A stretch of 64,000 nt of DNA from Rutidosis leptorrhynchoides (Eukaryota; Streptophyta; Magnoliopsida; Asterales; Asteraceae). Where the stretch lies: the NCBI RefSeq assembly GCF_046630445.1, contig NC_092335.1:5995501-6059500 (forward strand), read 5' to 3'. Below are positions 1 through 12,349 of the stretch, piece by piece. Within the stretch, counting starts at the first letter, position 1. Every line of letters starts with the position of its first letter. The notes under the pieces were generated by a model. The model had not been told where the DNA came from. It was given only the letters and a program-made list of their open reading frames with translations, and did no database searches. The translations under genes and the position numbers were made by a program.

Positions 1-258
1 TAAACGGCACAACACATGTTAATTAAGTAACGCAAGTTGATACAAATACCGCAAAACACCATACAGTAACGTAAATAGAACACTTGTGCAAAAAGTAACA
101 TCACAAAGTTTCCATTCATTAATAATAAGTTCATACATCATGATAGATTCGTACAATACATAAGTGAAATATGAAACTACAACTAGATTACATCATGAAA
201 TCTAATACAAAAGGTCCTACGGTGAAGGTGGGTGTAGGATGTCCAAAACCTGAGCCAA

Positions 259-1119
259 CTACTCCTCGAGCTCAGTAACCCGAGCTCGGAGGATTCCCAC
301 CTCCCTCCTCAGTTCCTCGTTAGAGGGAGATGGTGGGGCAGGCAGTGTAGGTGGTGCGGGTGGTGCGGGTGGTGCAGACCGCACGAAATGGGGTGCAGAC
401 GTTCCGGCTCCAGAAATAGTCAGTACGTAACGGGGAACCTTACGTATCTGTGGGTCGGCAGGGTACGGCACAAGCCGTTTACGGGTGGTAACCCTACGAC
501 GCCGACCAAATGCGTCAGTGAAGGCTCGTCCTCCGTTGATCCCCGGAATGATGGTACCATCGAAGCGATACCGCTTCTTCGGTGGGGTGGAGGGTGGCTG
601 AATAGGTATATCAGCAGGGTCCTCGTCGTCACTAGAGTCTGATGAAGAATCATCTGATGAAGAATCGGCGGATGATGAGTCATCCGAATCATGTGGTGGT
701 GGCACGGGTGGCTGAACTGGCAGTCCGAAGGCGGCCAACATCTCTCTGTGTCTTCCTGGCGGAATTGGCACTAAACGTCCATTAGCAGCGCGTCGGCACG
801 GCATGCGCATATGGTTACGGAATGGCCCTTCCCCAAACTCTGCGAGAATTACGACACCACTGATGCGGGGCTGTAGCTCCGAGGGTCCGGGAGCAGACGG
901 TGCTGGAATCTCCGTAGGGTCCACGTGTCCATCAATAGTAGCCACTGGTGCAGGCGCCTGGCTGCTAGTCCCAGAAGATGAAGCTCCAGGGTCACTCGTG
1001 GGTAGCGGGATCGGTGTGTCGGCAGCAGCAGCAGGTGGGGTGGCTGACGAGTCTAAACTGCCCAAAACGATAGCAGGTGGAACATCCGACATCTGAACAA
1101 GGAAAAATAAATTTTCCAT
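259..1119 (-). CDS. First ORF of element C (leader/gag-region protein of unknown function)
   Basis: This is a 286-codon open frame on the minus strand, directly downstream of the primer site of element C. A second Met at residue 10 (MSDVPPAIVL) is an equally good start. The protein has a Pro/Ala/Ser/Thr-rich N-terminal third, a very acidic Asp/Ser run around residues 143-167, an Arg-rich patch (FGRRRRVTTRKR) around 204-215, a Pro-rich stretch, and a heptad-like C-terminus (LRREVGILRARVTELEE) that looks like a short coiled coil. A decayed relative, with a similar HELRARVVALE tail, can be read in the internal region of element B near 23.3 kb. I recognise no enzymatic domain. It is probably a gag-region ORF of this retroelement lineage and not a host gene. 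Confidence 0.55.
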   Translation of the reverse strand: MENLFFLVQMSDVPPAIVLGSLDSSATPPAAAADTPIPLPTSDPGASSSGTSSQAPAPVATIDGHVDPTEIPAPSAPGPSELQPRISGVVILAEFGEGPFRNHMRMPCRRAANGRLVPIPPGRHREMLAAFGLPVQPPVPPPHDSDDSSSADSSSDDSSSDSSDDEDPADIPIQPPSTPPKKRYRFDGTIIPGINGGRAFTDAFGRRRRVTTRKRLVPYPADPQIRKVPRYVLTISGAGTSAPHFVRSAPPAPPAPPTLPAPPSPSNEELRREVGILRARVTELEE

Positions 1120-1411
1120 GTCAGTAAGTCATAAAGCAAGTACGTATTAGGCCAACAGTTTAAATAATGTATAACAATAAGTAGCATGGCAATAATAACG
1201 AATTGTACAGAAGTAGCATGCAATCGAAAGCAAGTAATATCATGCAGTAGTGAAATCATGTAATAGCATACGGCATATAGCAGTAAAAGCAAGCAGCAGC
1301 ATGCAGTAAGTTCAGCAGAAACACGTAAACTAGCAAGTTGTAGATTAGTCCTATTAGTGAATCCTAATCGGGTCGGTCTTAGACTCACTAATGCAACCTA
1401 ATTTCCTACAA

Positions 1412-1430
1412 CCAATGCTCTGATACCAAA
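1412..1430 (-). other. Primer-binding site of element C (initiator tRNA-Met type)
   Basis: On the minus strand the LTR end (…CATCACA) is followed by TTTGGTATCAGAGCATTGG. TGGTATCAGAGC is the usual plant primer site complementary to the 3' end of tRNA-Met. This fixes the orientation of element C as minus and the LTR edge at 1431. Confidence 0.8.
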
Positions 1431-1570
1431 TGTGATGCCCCGTACAAAACCATCGTGTACGAATCATCAACAACAGGATCATTACAAGGTTAAGTACTAT
1501 ATGCAGTAGTAAAAGAAGTTGCATTCACGATAAAAAGGTGACGTCATAACCGACGTCAATTGTTTTACAC
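1431..1570 (-). mobile_element. Element C 5' LTR, 3' segment (proximal to its primer site)
   Basis: This is 140 bp of LTR C between its terminus and the insertion point of element B. The last five bases (TACAC, 1566-1570) are duplicated at 26374-26378, marking the integration of B. The remaining 2.9 kb of the same LTR resumes after 26378. Confidence 0.75.
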
Positions 1571-1737
1571 TGAAAGGACCCGTTTATATATATTATAAAC
1601 GATTCACAATAGTTGATTACATCGCGAGGTATTTTGACCTCTATATGATACATTTTACAAACATTGCATTCGTTTTTAAAAGACAAACTTTCTTTACAAC
1701 GAAAGTTGACGGAATGCACACCATTTCATAATACATC
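1571..1737 (-). mobile_element. Element B 3' LTR, terminal 167 bp
   Basis: This is the end of the split LTR of B. It matches 24101-24267 base for base as far as I can read. It stops at ACATC (1733-1737), which is duplicated at 18585-18589 on the far side of element A. Confidence 0.9.
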
Positions 1738-3716
1738 TGATAATGCTAAAAACGAACATATATTTCATAGCATTATTCCTCAAGAAAGACAAGCTTTTAG
1801 TTGCAATTGTTCTATTTACAAGTGATATTCGTTTAAATAATAAAAGGTGAAGACAAAAGACAGATTCGACGAATTGAAGACGCAAACGACCAAAAAGCTC
1901 AAAAGAACAAAAGACAATCAAAAAGGTTCCAATTATTGATAAGAAACGTCTCGAAATTACAAAAGTACAAGATTCAAAACGCAAAGTACAAAATATTAAA
2001 TTGTACGCGAGGACGTTCGAAAATCCGGAACCGGGACCAGAGTCAACTCTTAACGCTCGACGCAACGGACTAAAAATTACAAGTTAACTATGTATATAAA
2101 TATAATATAATATATAATTAATTATATTAATTATATATATATTATATATATATATATTAAAAACCGTCGGCAGCAAGAAACTCCAAGGGTGTGAGCTGTA
2201 AATACATCTCCGCGACTCGCGGAGTTTTAAGGGCATTTTGCCGCGAGTCGCGGAGCCCCAAATTTCACTTCTGGCTATAAAGCAAACCGAATTCTGATCA
2301 AATTTCATATCTTATTTCTCAATCTCTCTCTCAATATATACGTAATATATATATAATTTATATTTTAATTTTAATTTTAATTTTAAATCCTAATAATAAG
2401 GGTATGTTAGCGAATGTTGTAAGGGTGTAAGTCGAAATTCTGTCCGTGTAACGCTACGCTATTTTTAATCATTGTAAGTTATGTTCAACCTTTTTATATT
2501 AATGTCTCGTAGCTAAGTTATTATTATGCTTATTTAAAACGAAGTAATCATGATGTTGGGCTAATTACTAAAATTGGGTAATTGGGCTTTGTACCATAAT
2601 TGGGGTTTGGACAAAAGAACGACACTTGTGGAAATTAGACTATGGGCTATTAATGAGCTTTATATTTGTTTAACTAAATGAAAGTTTGTTAATGTTAATA
2701 TAAAGAATTACAATTGGGCGTCCCTATAAATTACCATATACACTCGATCGGACACGATGGGCGGGGTATTTATATGTAAGAATAATCGTTCATTTAACCG
2801 GACACGGGAATGGATTAATAGCCACTAGAATAATTAAAACAGGGGTGAAATTACATTCAAGGGTAATTGGTGTAATTGTTAACAAAGTAGTAAAACCTTG
2901 GTTTACACGCAGTCGATAACCTGGTGTATTCATTAAACAGAGTATTAAAACCTTGTTACAATTCGAATCCCCAATTAGTTGGAATATTTATCTTCGGGTA
3001 TAATAATAATTTGACAAGGACACTTGCAATTTATATTTATGACTGATGGACTGTTATGGACAAAAACCAGACGGACATATTAAATAATCCAGGACAAAGG
3101 ACAATTAACCCATGGGCATAAAACTAAAATCAACACGTCAAACATCATGATTACGGAAGTTTAAATAAGCATAATTATTTTATTTCATATTTAATTTCCT
3201 TTATTTTATATTTAATTGCACTTCTAATTATCGCACTTTTATTTATTGTTATTTAATCGCACTTTTAATTATCGTACTTTTTAATTATCGCAATTTTATT
3301 ATTCGCAATTTCATTATTGTTATTTACTTTAAGCTTTAATTTAAGTCTTGTATTTATTTTATATTTTACATTAGGTTTTAACTGCGACTAAAATCTTAAA
3401 ATCGACAAACCGGTCATTAAACGGTAAAAACCCCCCTTTATAATAATAATATTACCTATATATATATATATTTGTATTTTTATAAAAGTAAACTAATATA
3501 GCGTTGAGCTTTGTTTAAAGATTTCCCTGTGGAACGAACCGGACTTACTAAAAACTACACTACTGTACGATTAGGTACACTGCCTATAGTGTTGTAGCAA
3601 GGTTTAAGTATATCCATTCTATAAATAAATAAATATCTTGTGTAAAATTGTATCGTATTTAATAGTGTTTTCTGCTAAAATTTAATAGTATTTTATACCC
3701 CTCTGCTTTGACATCA
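1738..3716 (+). mobile_element. Element A 5' LTR
   Basis: The LTR starts TGATAATGC and ends TTTGACATCA. It contains a GC-rich palindrome pair (2208-2253), a TATA-like TATAAAG at 2276-2282 and AT-rich downstream sequence. Its partner is 16608-18584. Confidence 0.93.
2208..2282 (+). promoter_or_regulatory. Likely core promoter of element A: palindrome pair plus TATA box (5' LTR)
   Basis: CTCCGCGACTCGCGGAG (2208-2224) has 8-bp perfect arms. A second, oppositely written copy CCGCGAGTCGCGG lies at 2241-2253. TATAAAG follows at 2276-2282, and the 3' LTR has the same set at 17076-17092, 17109-17121 and 17144-17150. The promoter role is inferred from the TATA position. The palindrome recurs elsewhere in A and, diverged, in the LTR at 62 kb. 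Confidence 0.6.
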
Positions 3717-3724
3717 AGTATTTT

Positions 3725-3743
3725 TGGCGCCGCTGCCGGGGAA
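3725..3743 (+). other. Element A primer-binding site (tRNA-Asp type)
   Basis: TGGCGCCGCTGCCGGGGAA lies 8 bp after the LTR end. It corresponds to the 3' end of plant tRNA-Asp apart from a base or so, which is the primer typical of Athila elements. Confidence 0.8.
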
Positions 3744-3875
3744 TTATCTTAAAAGCCGGAAGCGCAACGCTAATATAAAAAAAAAAAAAAAAAAAAACAG
3801 AAAACATAAAATAAAAAAATAAATAAATAAAGAAAAACGCGTAAAAATCTGAAAGCTGTCAACAGAATTTCTGAA

Positions 3876-3921
3876 CCCCGCGACTCGCGGGGTTTTCCTC
3901 ATTAATCACCGCAACTCGCGG
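3876..3921 (+). repeat. GC-rich palindrome pair in the element A leader
   Basis: CCCCGCGACTCGCGGGG (3876-3892) and the near-copy CCGCAACTCGCGG (3909-3921) lie in the untranslated leader between the primer site and gag. They are the same motif as in the LTR promoter, here with arms that co-vary (CCCC/GGGG instead of CTCC/GGAG). Confidence 0.7.
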
Positions 3922-4949
3922 AGACCTTCTGACACACGGACAAAAAACCCTAATCAAGCATTGATTACGGATTATTATTAATATTAATTATTAAACCTAA
4001 TTATTATTATTATTATTATTATTAGTTTTAAGTTTTATTTTTACTTTTTATTTATTAATGTATTTAGTATAAATTAGTTTAATAAAATTGTAAAATTAAT
4101 AGTTTTATTAAATAAATAATATAAAAATAATATTTTTATAAAAATTGTACTTTTTACAACTTTTTGTATATTTTTATATTTTGTACCTTTTTAATCGTTG
4201 TAGCGTAAAATTTGTATTTTTTAGCTCATATTTAATTTTAAACTTAGTTTTTGCTATAATTATTTTTACTCCTAGATTTTTAGGCTTTGCCGTAGAATCC
4301 CTTAAGTGCTTTTTCTTTAGACTAAGATTTAGGTGCTTTAGAATTTTGCGACGCCTTTTTAAGTTTTAGTTTCTTTTTAAGTTATTTCCATTTGGGATTT
4401 AGTTTTTCCTTGTAAGCTTTAATATTTTTAGACACCTTTTACTATGTACCAATTATCATTCCAATTAGTAATTTCAATTTGCGATTATAATTTTAAGTTA
4501 GTTGTAGTAATAAGGTTAGGTTAGTCAAGTATTTTTAAGTTTTTATAAGTTTCTTTTATTTTTCCGTCACCTTTTATTTTTCAACCATTTTTTCTTTTTC
4601 AACCTTTTTCGACGAACTCTTTTTCTCTCTTATTTCTCGCTATTCTAGTTTTTAGGACATAGATTTTTATTCTACTTCTTATCTAAATTTCTTAAAATTA
4701 CGAAAATTTATTTTAAGTGGTTAAATTGATAGACATCAAAATTTTCTGGTTCGTAGTAATAGTTGGATTTGTACGTGGACCGGGTTATTGGAGCCAAACA
4801 GTCCTCAATTATATTGAGACCAAACGAATCCTGCCCCTCTGCTGCATCTTTTGGCTATTCGAAACGTGGGCAAAATCAGAAAAGTCTATTGATTGGATAA
4901 CTTATTATAATTTTTCTTTCCTTTTTAAAACTAATAGGATATTCAGTGA

Positions 4950-7900
4950 ATGCACCGAGCAAGACGTTCACCACCTTTTGTACGTTCACCACCTGTAACT
5001 CGATCAAGACATCGTTTAACAAATATAACCGCCGTTGATTTTTCTTTAGAATCGTCATCCAGTCGACCAAGTACTTCAGTTCAAATTTCCGATAATCCAT
5101 TTTTTGAACCCAACCTCACAATTGAGAATCCAGAAAATATTCAGGAACGGTTCGTAGATCCTGAACCACTAAACTTTCCTCCGGAACCACCAATCATTCA
5201 AACAGAGATTGTTGAGGAACGAACCATTAAATCAGAATCATCTAGTGATACCGATTCAACAAATTCAATTATGGAGAATCTGGAACCTTTAAGTATGGAA
5301 GACCGAATGAGAGCTAAACGCACTGGCCAAGGTCACGCAATTACTCATCCAGACATTAATGCGCCAGATTATGAAATCAAAGGACAAATTCTACACATGG
5401 TGACTAATCAATGCCAATTTAGTGGTGCGCCGAAGGAAGATCCAAATGAACATCTACGTACCTTTAATAGGATCTGCACACTATTTAAAATACGAGAAGT
5501 GGAGGATGAACAGATATATCTCATGTTATTTCCCTGGACTTTAAAGGGAGAAGCCAAAGATTGGTTGGAATCGTTACCTGAAGGGGCGATCGATACATGG
5601 GATGTTTTAATTGACAAATTTCTTAAACAATTTTTTCCTGCATCTAAAGCCGTAAGACTTCAAGCAGAAATTGTTACGTTCACACAGAAGCCAAATGAAA
5701 CTCTATATGAGGCGTGGACAAGATATGGAAAGTTATTAAGAGGATGTCCGCAACATGGTTTAGACACCTGTCAAATAGTACAAATATTCTACCAAGGATG
5801 CGACATCACTACAAGAAAAGACATAGATATAGCAGCTGGTGGTTCTATTATGAAGAAAACCGAAACTGATGCTTACAAAATTATTGATAATACTGCTTCC
5901 CACTTACATGAGTGGCACCAAGAAAAAGATATCATTAGATCATCTAAAGCAGCTAGAGCCGATTCTAGCCATGACTTAGATTCCATTTCCGCAAAGATAG
6001 ATGCTTTCGAGAGACGAATGGAAAAGATGACTAAAGATATTCATGCTATACGAATTAGTTGTGAGCAGTGTGGAGGACCACATTTGACAAAAGATTGTCT
6101 CAGTATTGAATTAACAATGGAACAAAGAGAGAATATTTCATACATAAACCAATGGCCTGGAAATAATTATCAGAATAATTATCAACCGCCAAGACCGATT
6201 TACAATCAAAACCAGAATTATAACCGAAATATTCCATACAACAACCAACAAGGTCCTAGTAATCAACAAGTATCCAATAATACTTACAATCAGCAAAGAC
6301 CGAATTTTCAAAACAAACCACCACAACAAACCGATGATAAAAAGCCGAATTTAGAAGATATGATGACGAAGCTAGTTGAAACTCAAACGCAGTTTTTCAC
6401 ATCTCAAAAACAAACCAATGAACAAAATGCTCAAGCATTTAGAAATCAACAAGCTTCTATTCAAAATCTGGAACAAGAAGTAAGTAACCTAGCAAGGTTA
6501 ATAGGTGAAAGAAAACCGGGAAGTCTACCAAGCGATACAAATGCTAACCTCCGGAATGAAACAGCTAAAGCCATTACCACAAGAAGTGGTACAACACTTA
6601 AACCACCTGAAATACCAGTAACTTCTGATGAAACTATTCCTACTCCACAAGAACCACAACCTGATCAAGATAAGGAAAAAGAACCGGTAGTTGAAAAGGT
6701 TAATGAAGATAACACAGTTAAGGATAAACCTTATGTTAAACCATACCAACCACCACTTCCTTACCCGAGTAAAATGAAGAAAGAAAAACTTGAAGCCGAG
6801 CAATCCAAATTCTTGGATATGTTTAAACAGATAAATGTAAATCTTCCTTTCATTGATGTGATTTCAGGAATGCCAAGATATGCTAAATTCTTGAAAGATC
6901 TAATCACGAATAGAAAGAAAATGGAAGAACTCTCGGCTGTTACTATGAATGCTAATTGTTCAGCAGTGCTGTTGAATAAGATACCAGAAAAACTATCTGA
7001 TCCAGGAAGTTTCACAATTCCATGTTTTCTGGGTAGTCTTAGTTCAATAGAAGCATTGGCAGACTTAGGTGCTAGTATAAATCTAATGCCGTATTCACTA
7101 TACGCTAAACTAGACCTTGGAGAATTGAAACCAACCAGAATAAGCATACAACTAGCCGATAGATCAATAAAATATCCTAGAGGGATAATGGAGAACATGC
7201 TAGTTAAAGTTGGTACTTTAGTATTTCCAGTAGATTTTGTTGTTTTGGACATGGAAGAAGATTCTCAAGTTCCTCTCATATTAGGAAGACCATTCTTAAA
7301 CACGGCTAAAGCAATGATAGACGTGTTCGGTAAGAAACTGACCCTAAGTATAGAGGATGAGAGTGTTACCTTTTCAGTTGATAGAGCAATGCAACAACCA
7401 CAATCTGCAGATGATACATGTTATTATATTCAAACTATAGATGCACATGCAGAATTATTAGAAGAATTTCCAGAATTACAAGGAACAGGAGAATGTTCTT
7501 TAGGAGAAGGTAATGAACCAATTGATGAAGCTGAAATGTTAGCTACACTTATAGCTAATGGATATGAACCAACAACAGAAGAAATTCAAATGCTAAAAGA
7601 AGAAGACAGATATCGATATAAATCATCGATAGAAGAACCTCCGAAATTAGAGTTAAAGCCACTTCCAAACCATTTGGAATACGCTTATTTACATGGTGAA
7701 TCTGAATTACCTGTAATAATATCGTCTTCTCTTACTGAAAATGAGAAATCACAACTCATTTCTGTGTTGAAAGCTCATAAACCAGCCATTGCATGGAAGA
7801 TTCATGATATTAAAGGAATAAGTCCTTCGTATTGCACACATAAAATCCTTATGGAAGAAGGTCATAAAACGTATGTGCAACGCCAACGAAGACTAAATCC

Positions 7901-10556
7901 TAATATGCAAGATGTAGTTAAGAAAGAGATTATTAAACTGCTAGATGCAGGTTTTATATATCCAATTTCTGATAGTCCATGGGTAAGCCCAGTTCAATGC
8001 GTGCCTAAGAAGGGTGGTATGACTGTCATTACAAATGAGAAAAATGAGCTTATTCCTACTAGGACTGTAACAGGATGGCGTGTATGTATTGATTATAGAA
8101 AATTAAATGACGCCACCAGAAAAGATCACTTTCCCTTACCTTTCATAGATCAAATGTTGGAAAGATTAGCCGGAAATAGTTACTATTGTTTTCTAGATGG
8201 ATTTTCCGGATATTTTCAAATTCCAATAGCACCCGAAGATCAAGAGAAAACCACATTTACGTGCCCTTATGGTACTTTTGCTTACAAACGCATGCCATTT
8301 GGACTTTGTAACGCCCCTGCAACCTTTCAAAGGTGTATGATGGCGATTTTTCACGACATGATAGAAGAATGCATGGAAGTATTCATGGATGACTTTTCAG
8401 TCTTCGGTGATACATTTAAATCATGTTTAGTTAATCTGGAACGAATGCTAATTAGATGCGAAAAATCAAATCTAGTACTTAATTGGGAGAAATGCCATTT
8501 CATGGTTAAAGAAGGCATCGTTCTTGGACATAAAATTTCAAAAGAAGGAATTGAAGTGGATAGAGCTAAAATAGATGTAATTGCTAAACTTCCACATCCC
8601 ACCAATGTTAGAGGAGTTAGGAGTTTTCTAGGGCATGCCGGTTTTTACCGACGTTTCATAAAAGATTTTTCTAAAATTGCCACTCCTATGAATAAACTCC
8701 TAGAAAAGGATGCGCCATTCATCTTTTCAGATGAATGTATCAAATCTTTTAATATTCTTAAAGAAAAACTCACTAATGCACCAATCATGATAACACCAAA
8801 TTGGAATCTACCATTTGAACTAATGTGCGATGCAAGTGATTTTGCAATGGGAGCCGTTTTAGGACAAAGGATTGAAAAACGATTTCAACCTATATATTAT
8901 GCTAGTAAGACATTACAAGGAGCACAAACGAACTATACAACTACTGAAAAAGAACTCCTTGCTATTGTCTTTGCTTTTGACAAATTTCGATCATATCTCG
9001 TTCTAGCAAAAACGGTGGTCTATACCGACCATTCTGCTCTTAGATACCTATTTTCAAAACAAGATGCTAAACCAAGATTAATCCGTTGGATCTTACTCTT
9101 ACAAGAGTTTGATATTGAAATCCGAGATAAAAGAGGAGCAGAAAATCTCGCCGCTGATCATCTTTCTCGTCTTGAAAATCCCGAATTAGAAGTTCTAAAT
9201 GAATCGGCCATACAAGACAACTTTCCCGATGAATATCTATTGAAGATAGATTATAAAGAAATCCCATGGTTTGCAGACTATGCAAACTACTTAGTTTGTG
9301 GATTCCTTGAAAAAGGATTATCGTACCAAAGACGAAAGAAATTCTTCAGTGATATAAAACACTATTTCTGGGAAGATCCACATCTGTTTAAAAGTTGTCC
9401 CGATGGAATAATACGCCGATGTGTATTTGGAGATGAAGCTAGTAAAATTTTAAACCATTGTCACACAGGACCAACAGGAGGGCATTATGGGCCTCAACTA
9501 ACAGCAAGAAAAGTTTATGAAGCTGGATTCTATTGGCCTACAATTTACAAAGACGCACACCTTCTTTGCAAATCCTGTGATGCATGTCAAAGGGCCGGAA
9601 AAATAAGTCAACGTGATGAAATGCCACAAAATGTCATCCAAGTATGTGAAGTATTTGACATTTGGGGTATTGACTTTATGGGTCCATTTCCAAAATCTCA
9701 TAATAATCTATATATACTCGTAGCCATTGATTATGTATCTAAATGGGCGGAAGCACAAGCTCTCCCAACTAACGATGCACGAGTTGTAGTCAACTTTTTA
9801 AAACGTCTTTTTGCAAGGTTTGGAACACCGAAAGCTTTAATAAGTGATCGGGGTACTCATTTCTGTAATAATCAACTTGAGAAAGTTCTTAAAAGATATG
9901 GAGTAACTCATAAAATCTCCACCGCATATCATCCACAAACAAGTGGACAAGTTGAAAATACCAACCGAGCTTTAAAACGTATTCTAGAGAAAACCGTAGG
10001 ATCAAATCCGAAGGAATGGTCCATTAAATTGGAGGATGCACTCTGGGCTTTTAGAACAGCCTACAAAACTCCAATTGGAACCACACCTTTTAGACTTGTT
10101 TATGGAAAAGCATGTCATCTTCCAGTAGAAATTGAACACAAAGCATTTTGGGCTTTGAAGACATGTAATCTTGATTTACATGAAGCCGGACGTCTACGAT
10201 TAAGTCAACTAAATGAATTAGAAGAATTAAGACATGAAGCATACGAAAATTCGTTAATCTATAAAGAAAGAACGAAGAAATGGCATGATAAAAGAATCAG
10301 AAGTTCAAAAGAATTTAAAGAAGGAGACAGAGTTCTTCTTTTCAATTCACGATTCAAGCTATTTCCTGGAAAATTAAAATCAAGATGGTCTGGACCATTC
10401 ATAGTCAAAAGAGTTTTCCCATACGGAACGATAGAATTGATAAATTCAAATGGGATTGAATTTAAAGTTAATGGTCACAGAGTTAAACATTACATACATG
10501 GCCCGATGGAAGTCGACAACGAAGTTAATCACAATTTCGACACCACGGCTAACTAA
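4950..10556 (+). CDS. Element A gag-pol polyprotein (1868 aa)
   Basis: This is a single open frame. The gag capsid-like region lies at about residues 190-290, followed by a CCHC-type zinc knuckle ([13 protein letters not shown], about 371-383) and an Asn/Gln-rich linker. An aspartic protease follows ([12 protein letters not shown], about 702). Reverse transcriptase is at about 1000-1160, with FMDD near 1146. RNase H is at about 1290-1400 ([23 protein letters not shown]). Integrase has an HHCC zinc region (about 1504-1549), a D-D-E core ([18 protein letters not shown]) and a C-terminal GPF/Y-like module, with no chromodomain. Products would form virus-like particles, copy RNA to DNA and integrate it. 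The order PR-RT-RH-IN is Ty3/gypsy. The frame is open throughout. Confidence 0.95.
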   Translation: MHRARRSPPFVRSPPVTRSRHRLTNITAVDFSLESSSSRPSTSVQISDNPFFEPNLTIENPENIQERFVDPEPLNFPPEPPIIQTEIVEERTIKSESSSDTDSTNSIMENLEPLSMEDRMRAKRTGQGHAITHPDINAPDYEIKGQILHMVTNQCQFSGAPKEDPNEHLRTFNRICTLFKIREVEDEQIYLMLFPWTLKGEAKDWLESLPEGAIDTWDVLIDKFLKQFFPASKAVRLQAEIVTFTQKPNETLYEAWTRYGKLLRGCPQHGLDTCQIVQIFYQGCDITTRKDIDIAAGGSIMKKTETDAYKIIDNTASHLHEWHQEKDIIRSSKAARADSSHDLDSISAKIDAFERRMEKMTKDIHAIRISCEQCGGPHLTKDCLSIELTMEQRENISYINQWPGNNYQNNYQPPRPIYNQNQNYNRNIPYNNQQGPSNQQVSNNTYNQQRPNFQNKPPQQTDDKKPNLEDMMTKLVETQTQFFTSQKQTNEQNAQAFRNQQASIQNLEQEVSNLARLIGERKPGSLPSDTNANLRNETAKAITTRSGTTLKPPEIPVTSDETIPTPQEPQPDQDKEKEPVVEKVNEDNTVKDKPYVKPYQPPLPYPSKMKKEKLEAEQSKFLDMFKQINVNLPFIDVISGMPRYAKFLKDLITNRKKMEELSAVTMNANCSAVLLNKIPEKLSDPGSFTIPCFLGSLSSIEALADLGASINLMPYSLYAKLDLGELKPTRISIQLADRSIKYPRGIMENMLVKVGTLVFPVDFVVLDMEEDSQVPLILGRPFLNTAKAMIDVFGKKLTLSIEDESVTFSVDRAMQQPQSADDTCYYIQTIDAHAELLEEFPELQGTGECSLGEGNEPIDEAEMLATLIANGYEPTTEEIQMLKEEDRYRYKSSIEEPPKLELKPLPNHLEYAYLHGESELPVIISSSLTENEKSQLISVLKAHKPAIAWKIHDIKGISPSYCTHKILMEEGHKTYVQRQRRLNPNMQDVVKKEIIKLLDAGFIYPISDSPWVSPVQCVPKKGGMTVITNEKNELIPTRTVTGWRVCIDYRKLNDATRKDHFPLPFIDQMLERLAGNSYYCFLDGFSGYFQIPIAPEDQEKTTFTCPYGTFAYKRMPFGLCNAPATFQRCMMAIFHDMIEECMEVFMDDFSVFGDTFKSCLVNLERMLIRCEKSNLVLNWEKCHFMVKEGIVLGHKISKEGIEVDRAKIDVIAKLPHPTNVRGVRSFLGHAGFYRRFIKDFSKIATPMNKLLEKDAPFIFSDECIKSFNILKEKLTNAPIMITPNWNLPFELMCDASDFAMGAVLGQRIEKRFQPIYYASKTLQGAQTNYTTTEKELLAIVFAFDKFRSYLVLAKTVVYTDHSALRYLFSKQDAKPRLIRWILLLQEFDIEIRDKRGAENLAADHLSRLENPELEVLNESAIQDNFPDEYLLKIDYKEIPWFADYANYLVCGFLEKGLSYQRRKKFFSDIKHYFWEDPHLFKSCPDGIIRRCVFGDEASKILNHCHTGPTGGHYGPQLTARKVYEAGFYWPTIYKDAHLLCKSCDACQRAGKISQRDEMPQNVIQVCEVFDIWGIDFMGPFPKSHNNLYILVAIDYVSKWAEAQALPTNDARVVVNFLKRLFARFGTPKALISDRGTHFCNNQLEKVLKRYGVTHKISTAYHPQTSGQVENTNRALKRILEKTVGSNPKEWSIKLEDALWAFRTAYKTPIGTTPFRLVYGKACHLPVEIEHKAFWALKTCNLDLHEAGRLRLSQLNELEELRHEAYENSLIYKERTKKWHDKRIRSSKEFKEGDRVLLFNSRFKLFPGKLKSRWSGPFIVKRVFPYGTIELINSNGIEFKVNGHRVKHYIHGPMEVDNEVNHNFDTTAN

Positions 10557-10727
10557 GTGTGGGGAGAATCAAGTCTTTAAAGGATAATATGTATTTCTGT
10601 TAGAGTTAGATTGTCTGTTTTCGTGTAGTTCTCAAAAATGGAACACGTATGGTCTTTCCCTAGCAGACCCTAAAGAACTAGTCTTCTCCCCCCATTCTGA
10701 ATTTTTATTTTTTTAGGTTTTTACGAT

Positions 10728-11144
10728 ATGAAGACTGCCTGTGAACTAAACCATGGTCTAATGCTACACGCTTTGATCACTAAAAGAAATAATGACATAC
10801 TACCGAGCGAATTAGTATCAGTAATCAGAGAAAGAATGGACGGAGTTAGAAAAGGATCCAGATGCGAAGATAATAAGTTACAATTTGGTAAAGGAAAATC
10901 AAAATCCGCAGCGAAAAGAAGAGCACGACACCTAGAAAGATGTCACAAATGCGGAAAATGGTCACATGGAGGTAAATGTTCAAATAATCAAACCTATTCA
11001 AATACCGAATTTGTTACTTTATGCAGAGACGGACCGTTCATATGTTTAGAAGAAAAGACAATGAATGCTCGAGGTTACGCTTATGCAGCCATGGAAAACC
11101 AATTAAACCGACTATCTTATGAATATAATAGATCATATAACTAA
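10728..11144 (+). CDS. Small ORF of element A after pol, with a CCHC-like motif
   Basis: This is a 138-codon frame starting at an ATG 171 bp after the pol stop. It is basic in its centre (SKSAAKRRARHLER) and carries CHKCGKWSHGGKC, a CX2CX4HX3C arrangement close to a retroviral zinc knuckle. It could be a nucleic-acid-binding accessory protein. I do not recognise a named family, and expression from the genomic RNA is unproven. Confidence 0.45.
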   Translation: MKTACELNHGLMLHALITKRNNDILPSELVSVIRERMDGVRKGSRCEDNKLQFGKGKSKSAAKRRARHLERCHKCGKWSHGGKCSNNQTYSNTEFVTLCRDGPFICLEEKTMNARGYAYAAMENQLNRLSYEYNRSYN

Positions 11145-12138
11145 GAAATCTATTTCACAGGTATGTCTGTACAGTTTTTTATTTTTATTTTTATTTTTAA
11201 CCTTTTGATAATAAACGCTAATTTGTTCGCTAAAAAGTATTAAATTGGTATTAAATAAAATTAGGTTTGGCGACCGAAATTATTGATATCCTTCAAAAAT
11301 TTATTACATCACTGCGAAATTTAACGTTTATTCTTAAGGTATAAATATCTTTAATCAATCAACCCAAAATATTTCAAAAATTCGTCATGAGTTAAATTAG
11401 GTCTTGGAACCGAAATTACTTTACCGAAAAGAGGGGCGCATATTTTTGATAATATTTGATTGATTAAAGTGGGATAAAAAGACAAAAAGATTTTTAATTT
11501 ATTTTTTTTACCATGTTTTTAAAATTAATATTTAAATCTTAAATTAATATTGTAAACTTTGTAAAAACAATATTTTTAAAATTGTAAATATTTGAAAAAT
11601 TAATATAAGTTTGGTATGAATTTATGAATTTTTAAATCAAGTTTGGTGTGAATTTTTAATTTTTAAAATATGAAATTTTAATTTTATGCATTTCAAATTT
11701 TAAGTTTGGTGTGAATTTTTAATTTTTAATTTTTAATTTTGAATTTTATATTTAAGTTGTGTGAATTTAAAAACAAAAATTTACTTTATCTCATTAAGTT
11801 AAAAATATGATTTTTAAAATTCGTCGTAAGTTGAAGACTAGGTCTTTGAACCGAAATTGCTTTACCCGAGGGAGGGACGAGAACTTTTATTATCATTATT
11901 TTTAATCTTATTGATTTAAAGTATGCCAAAAACATTGAAAAAACCCAAAAATCTTAGCTTTTAAAACAATCGCTACAAAAAGACAAATTTTAAAATTTTG
12001 TCGAAGGACGGACTAGGACATCGATCCGAAACGACCTCGTCCTAAATAACAAGGGAAACAAAATTTTAAAATTAATTACTAAATTGTTTTAATAAGTTAA
12101 AGATTATAAAAAAAAAAAAAAAAAAAAAAAATACCAAA

Positions 12139-12186
12139 CTCCGCGACTCGCGGAGTTTGGAGCCTAAATCTCCGCGACTCGCGGAG
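12139..12186 (+). repeat. GC-rich palindrome pair upstream of the env-position ORF
   Basis: Two exact copies of CTCCGCGACTCGCGGAG lie at 12139-12155 and 12170-12186, just after a 24-A run. The same 17-mer is in the LTR promoter. Its position about 160 bp before the first exon of the env-position ORF suggests a duplicated promoter-like module. Confidence 0.7.
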
Positions 12187-12349
12187 GGACCAAATTACAG
12201 AAAAAAAAATATAGAGAGCTGCACGAACTGATCAGCTCCCACACACAAAACTGCAAAAATACAGCTCGAAAAAACCCCGAAAAAACCCGAAAATCACCCC
12301 CAAAAATCTCAATTTTTAACCGTTAATCACCAAATCTTTTGCTAAAATC

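Noticed and set aside
1694-2065. 123-codon minus-strand frame, repeated at 16591-16935
   Set aside because: It is antisense within the LTR of element A and appears twice because the LTR is duplicated.
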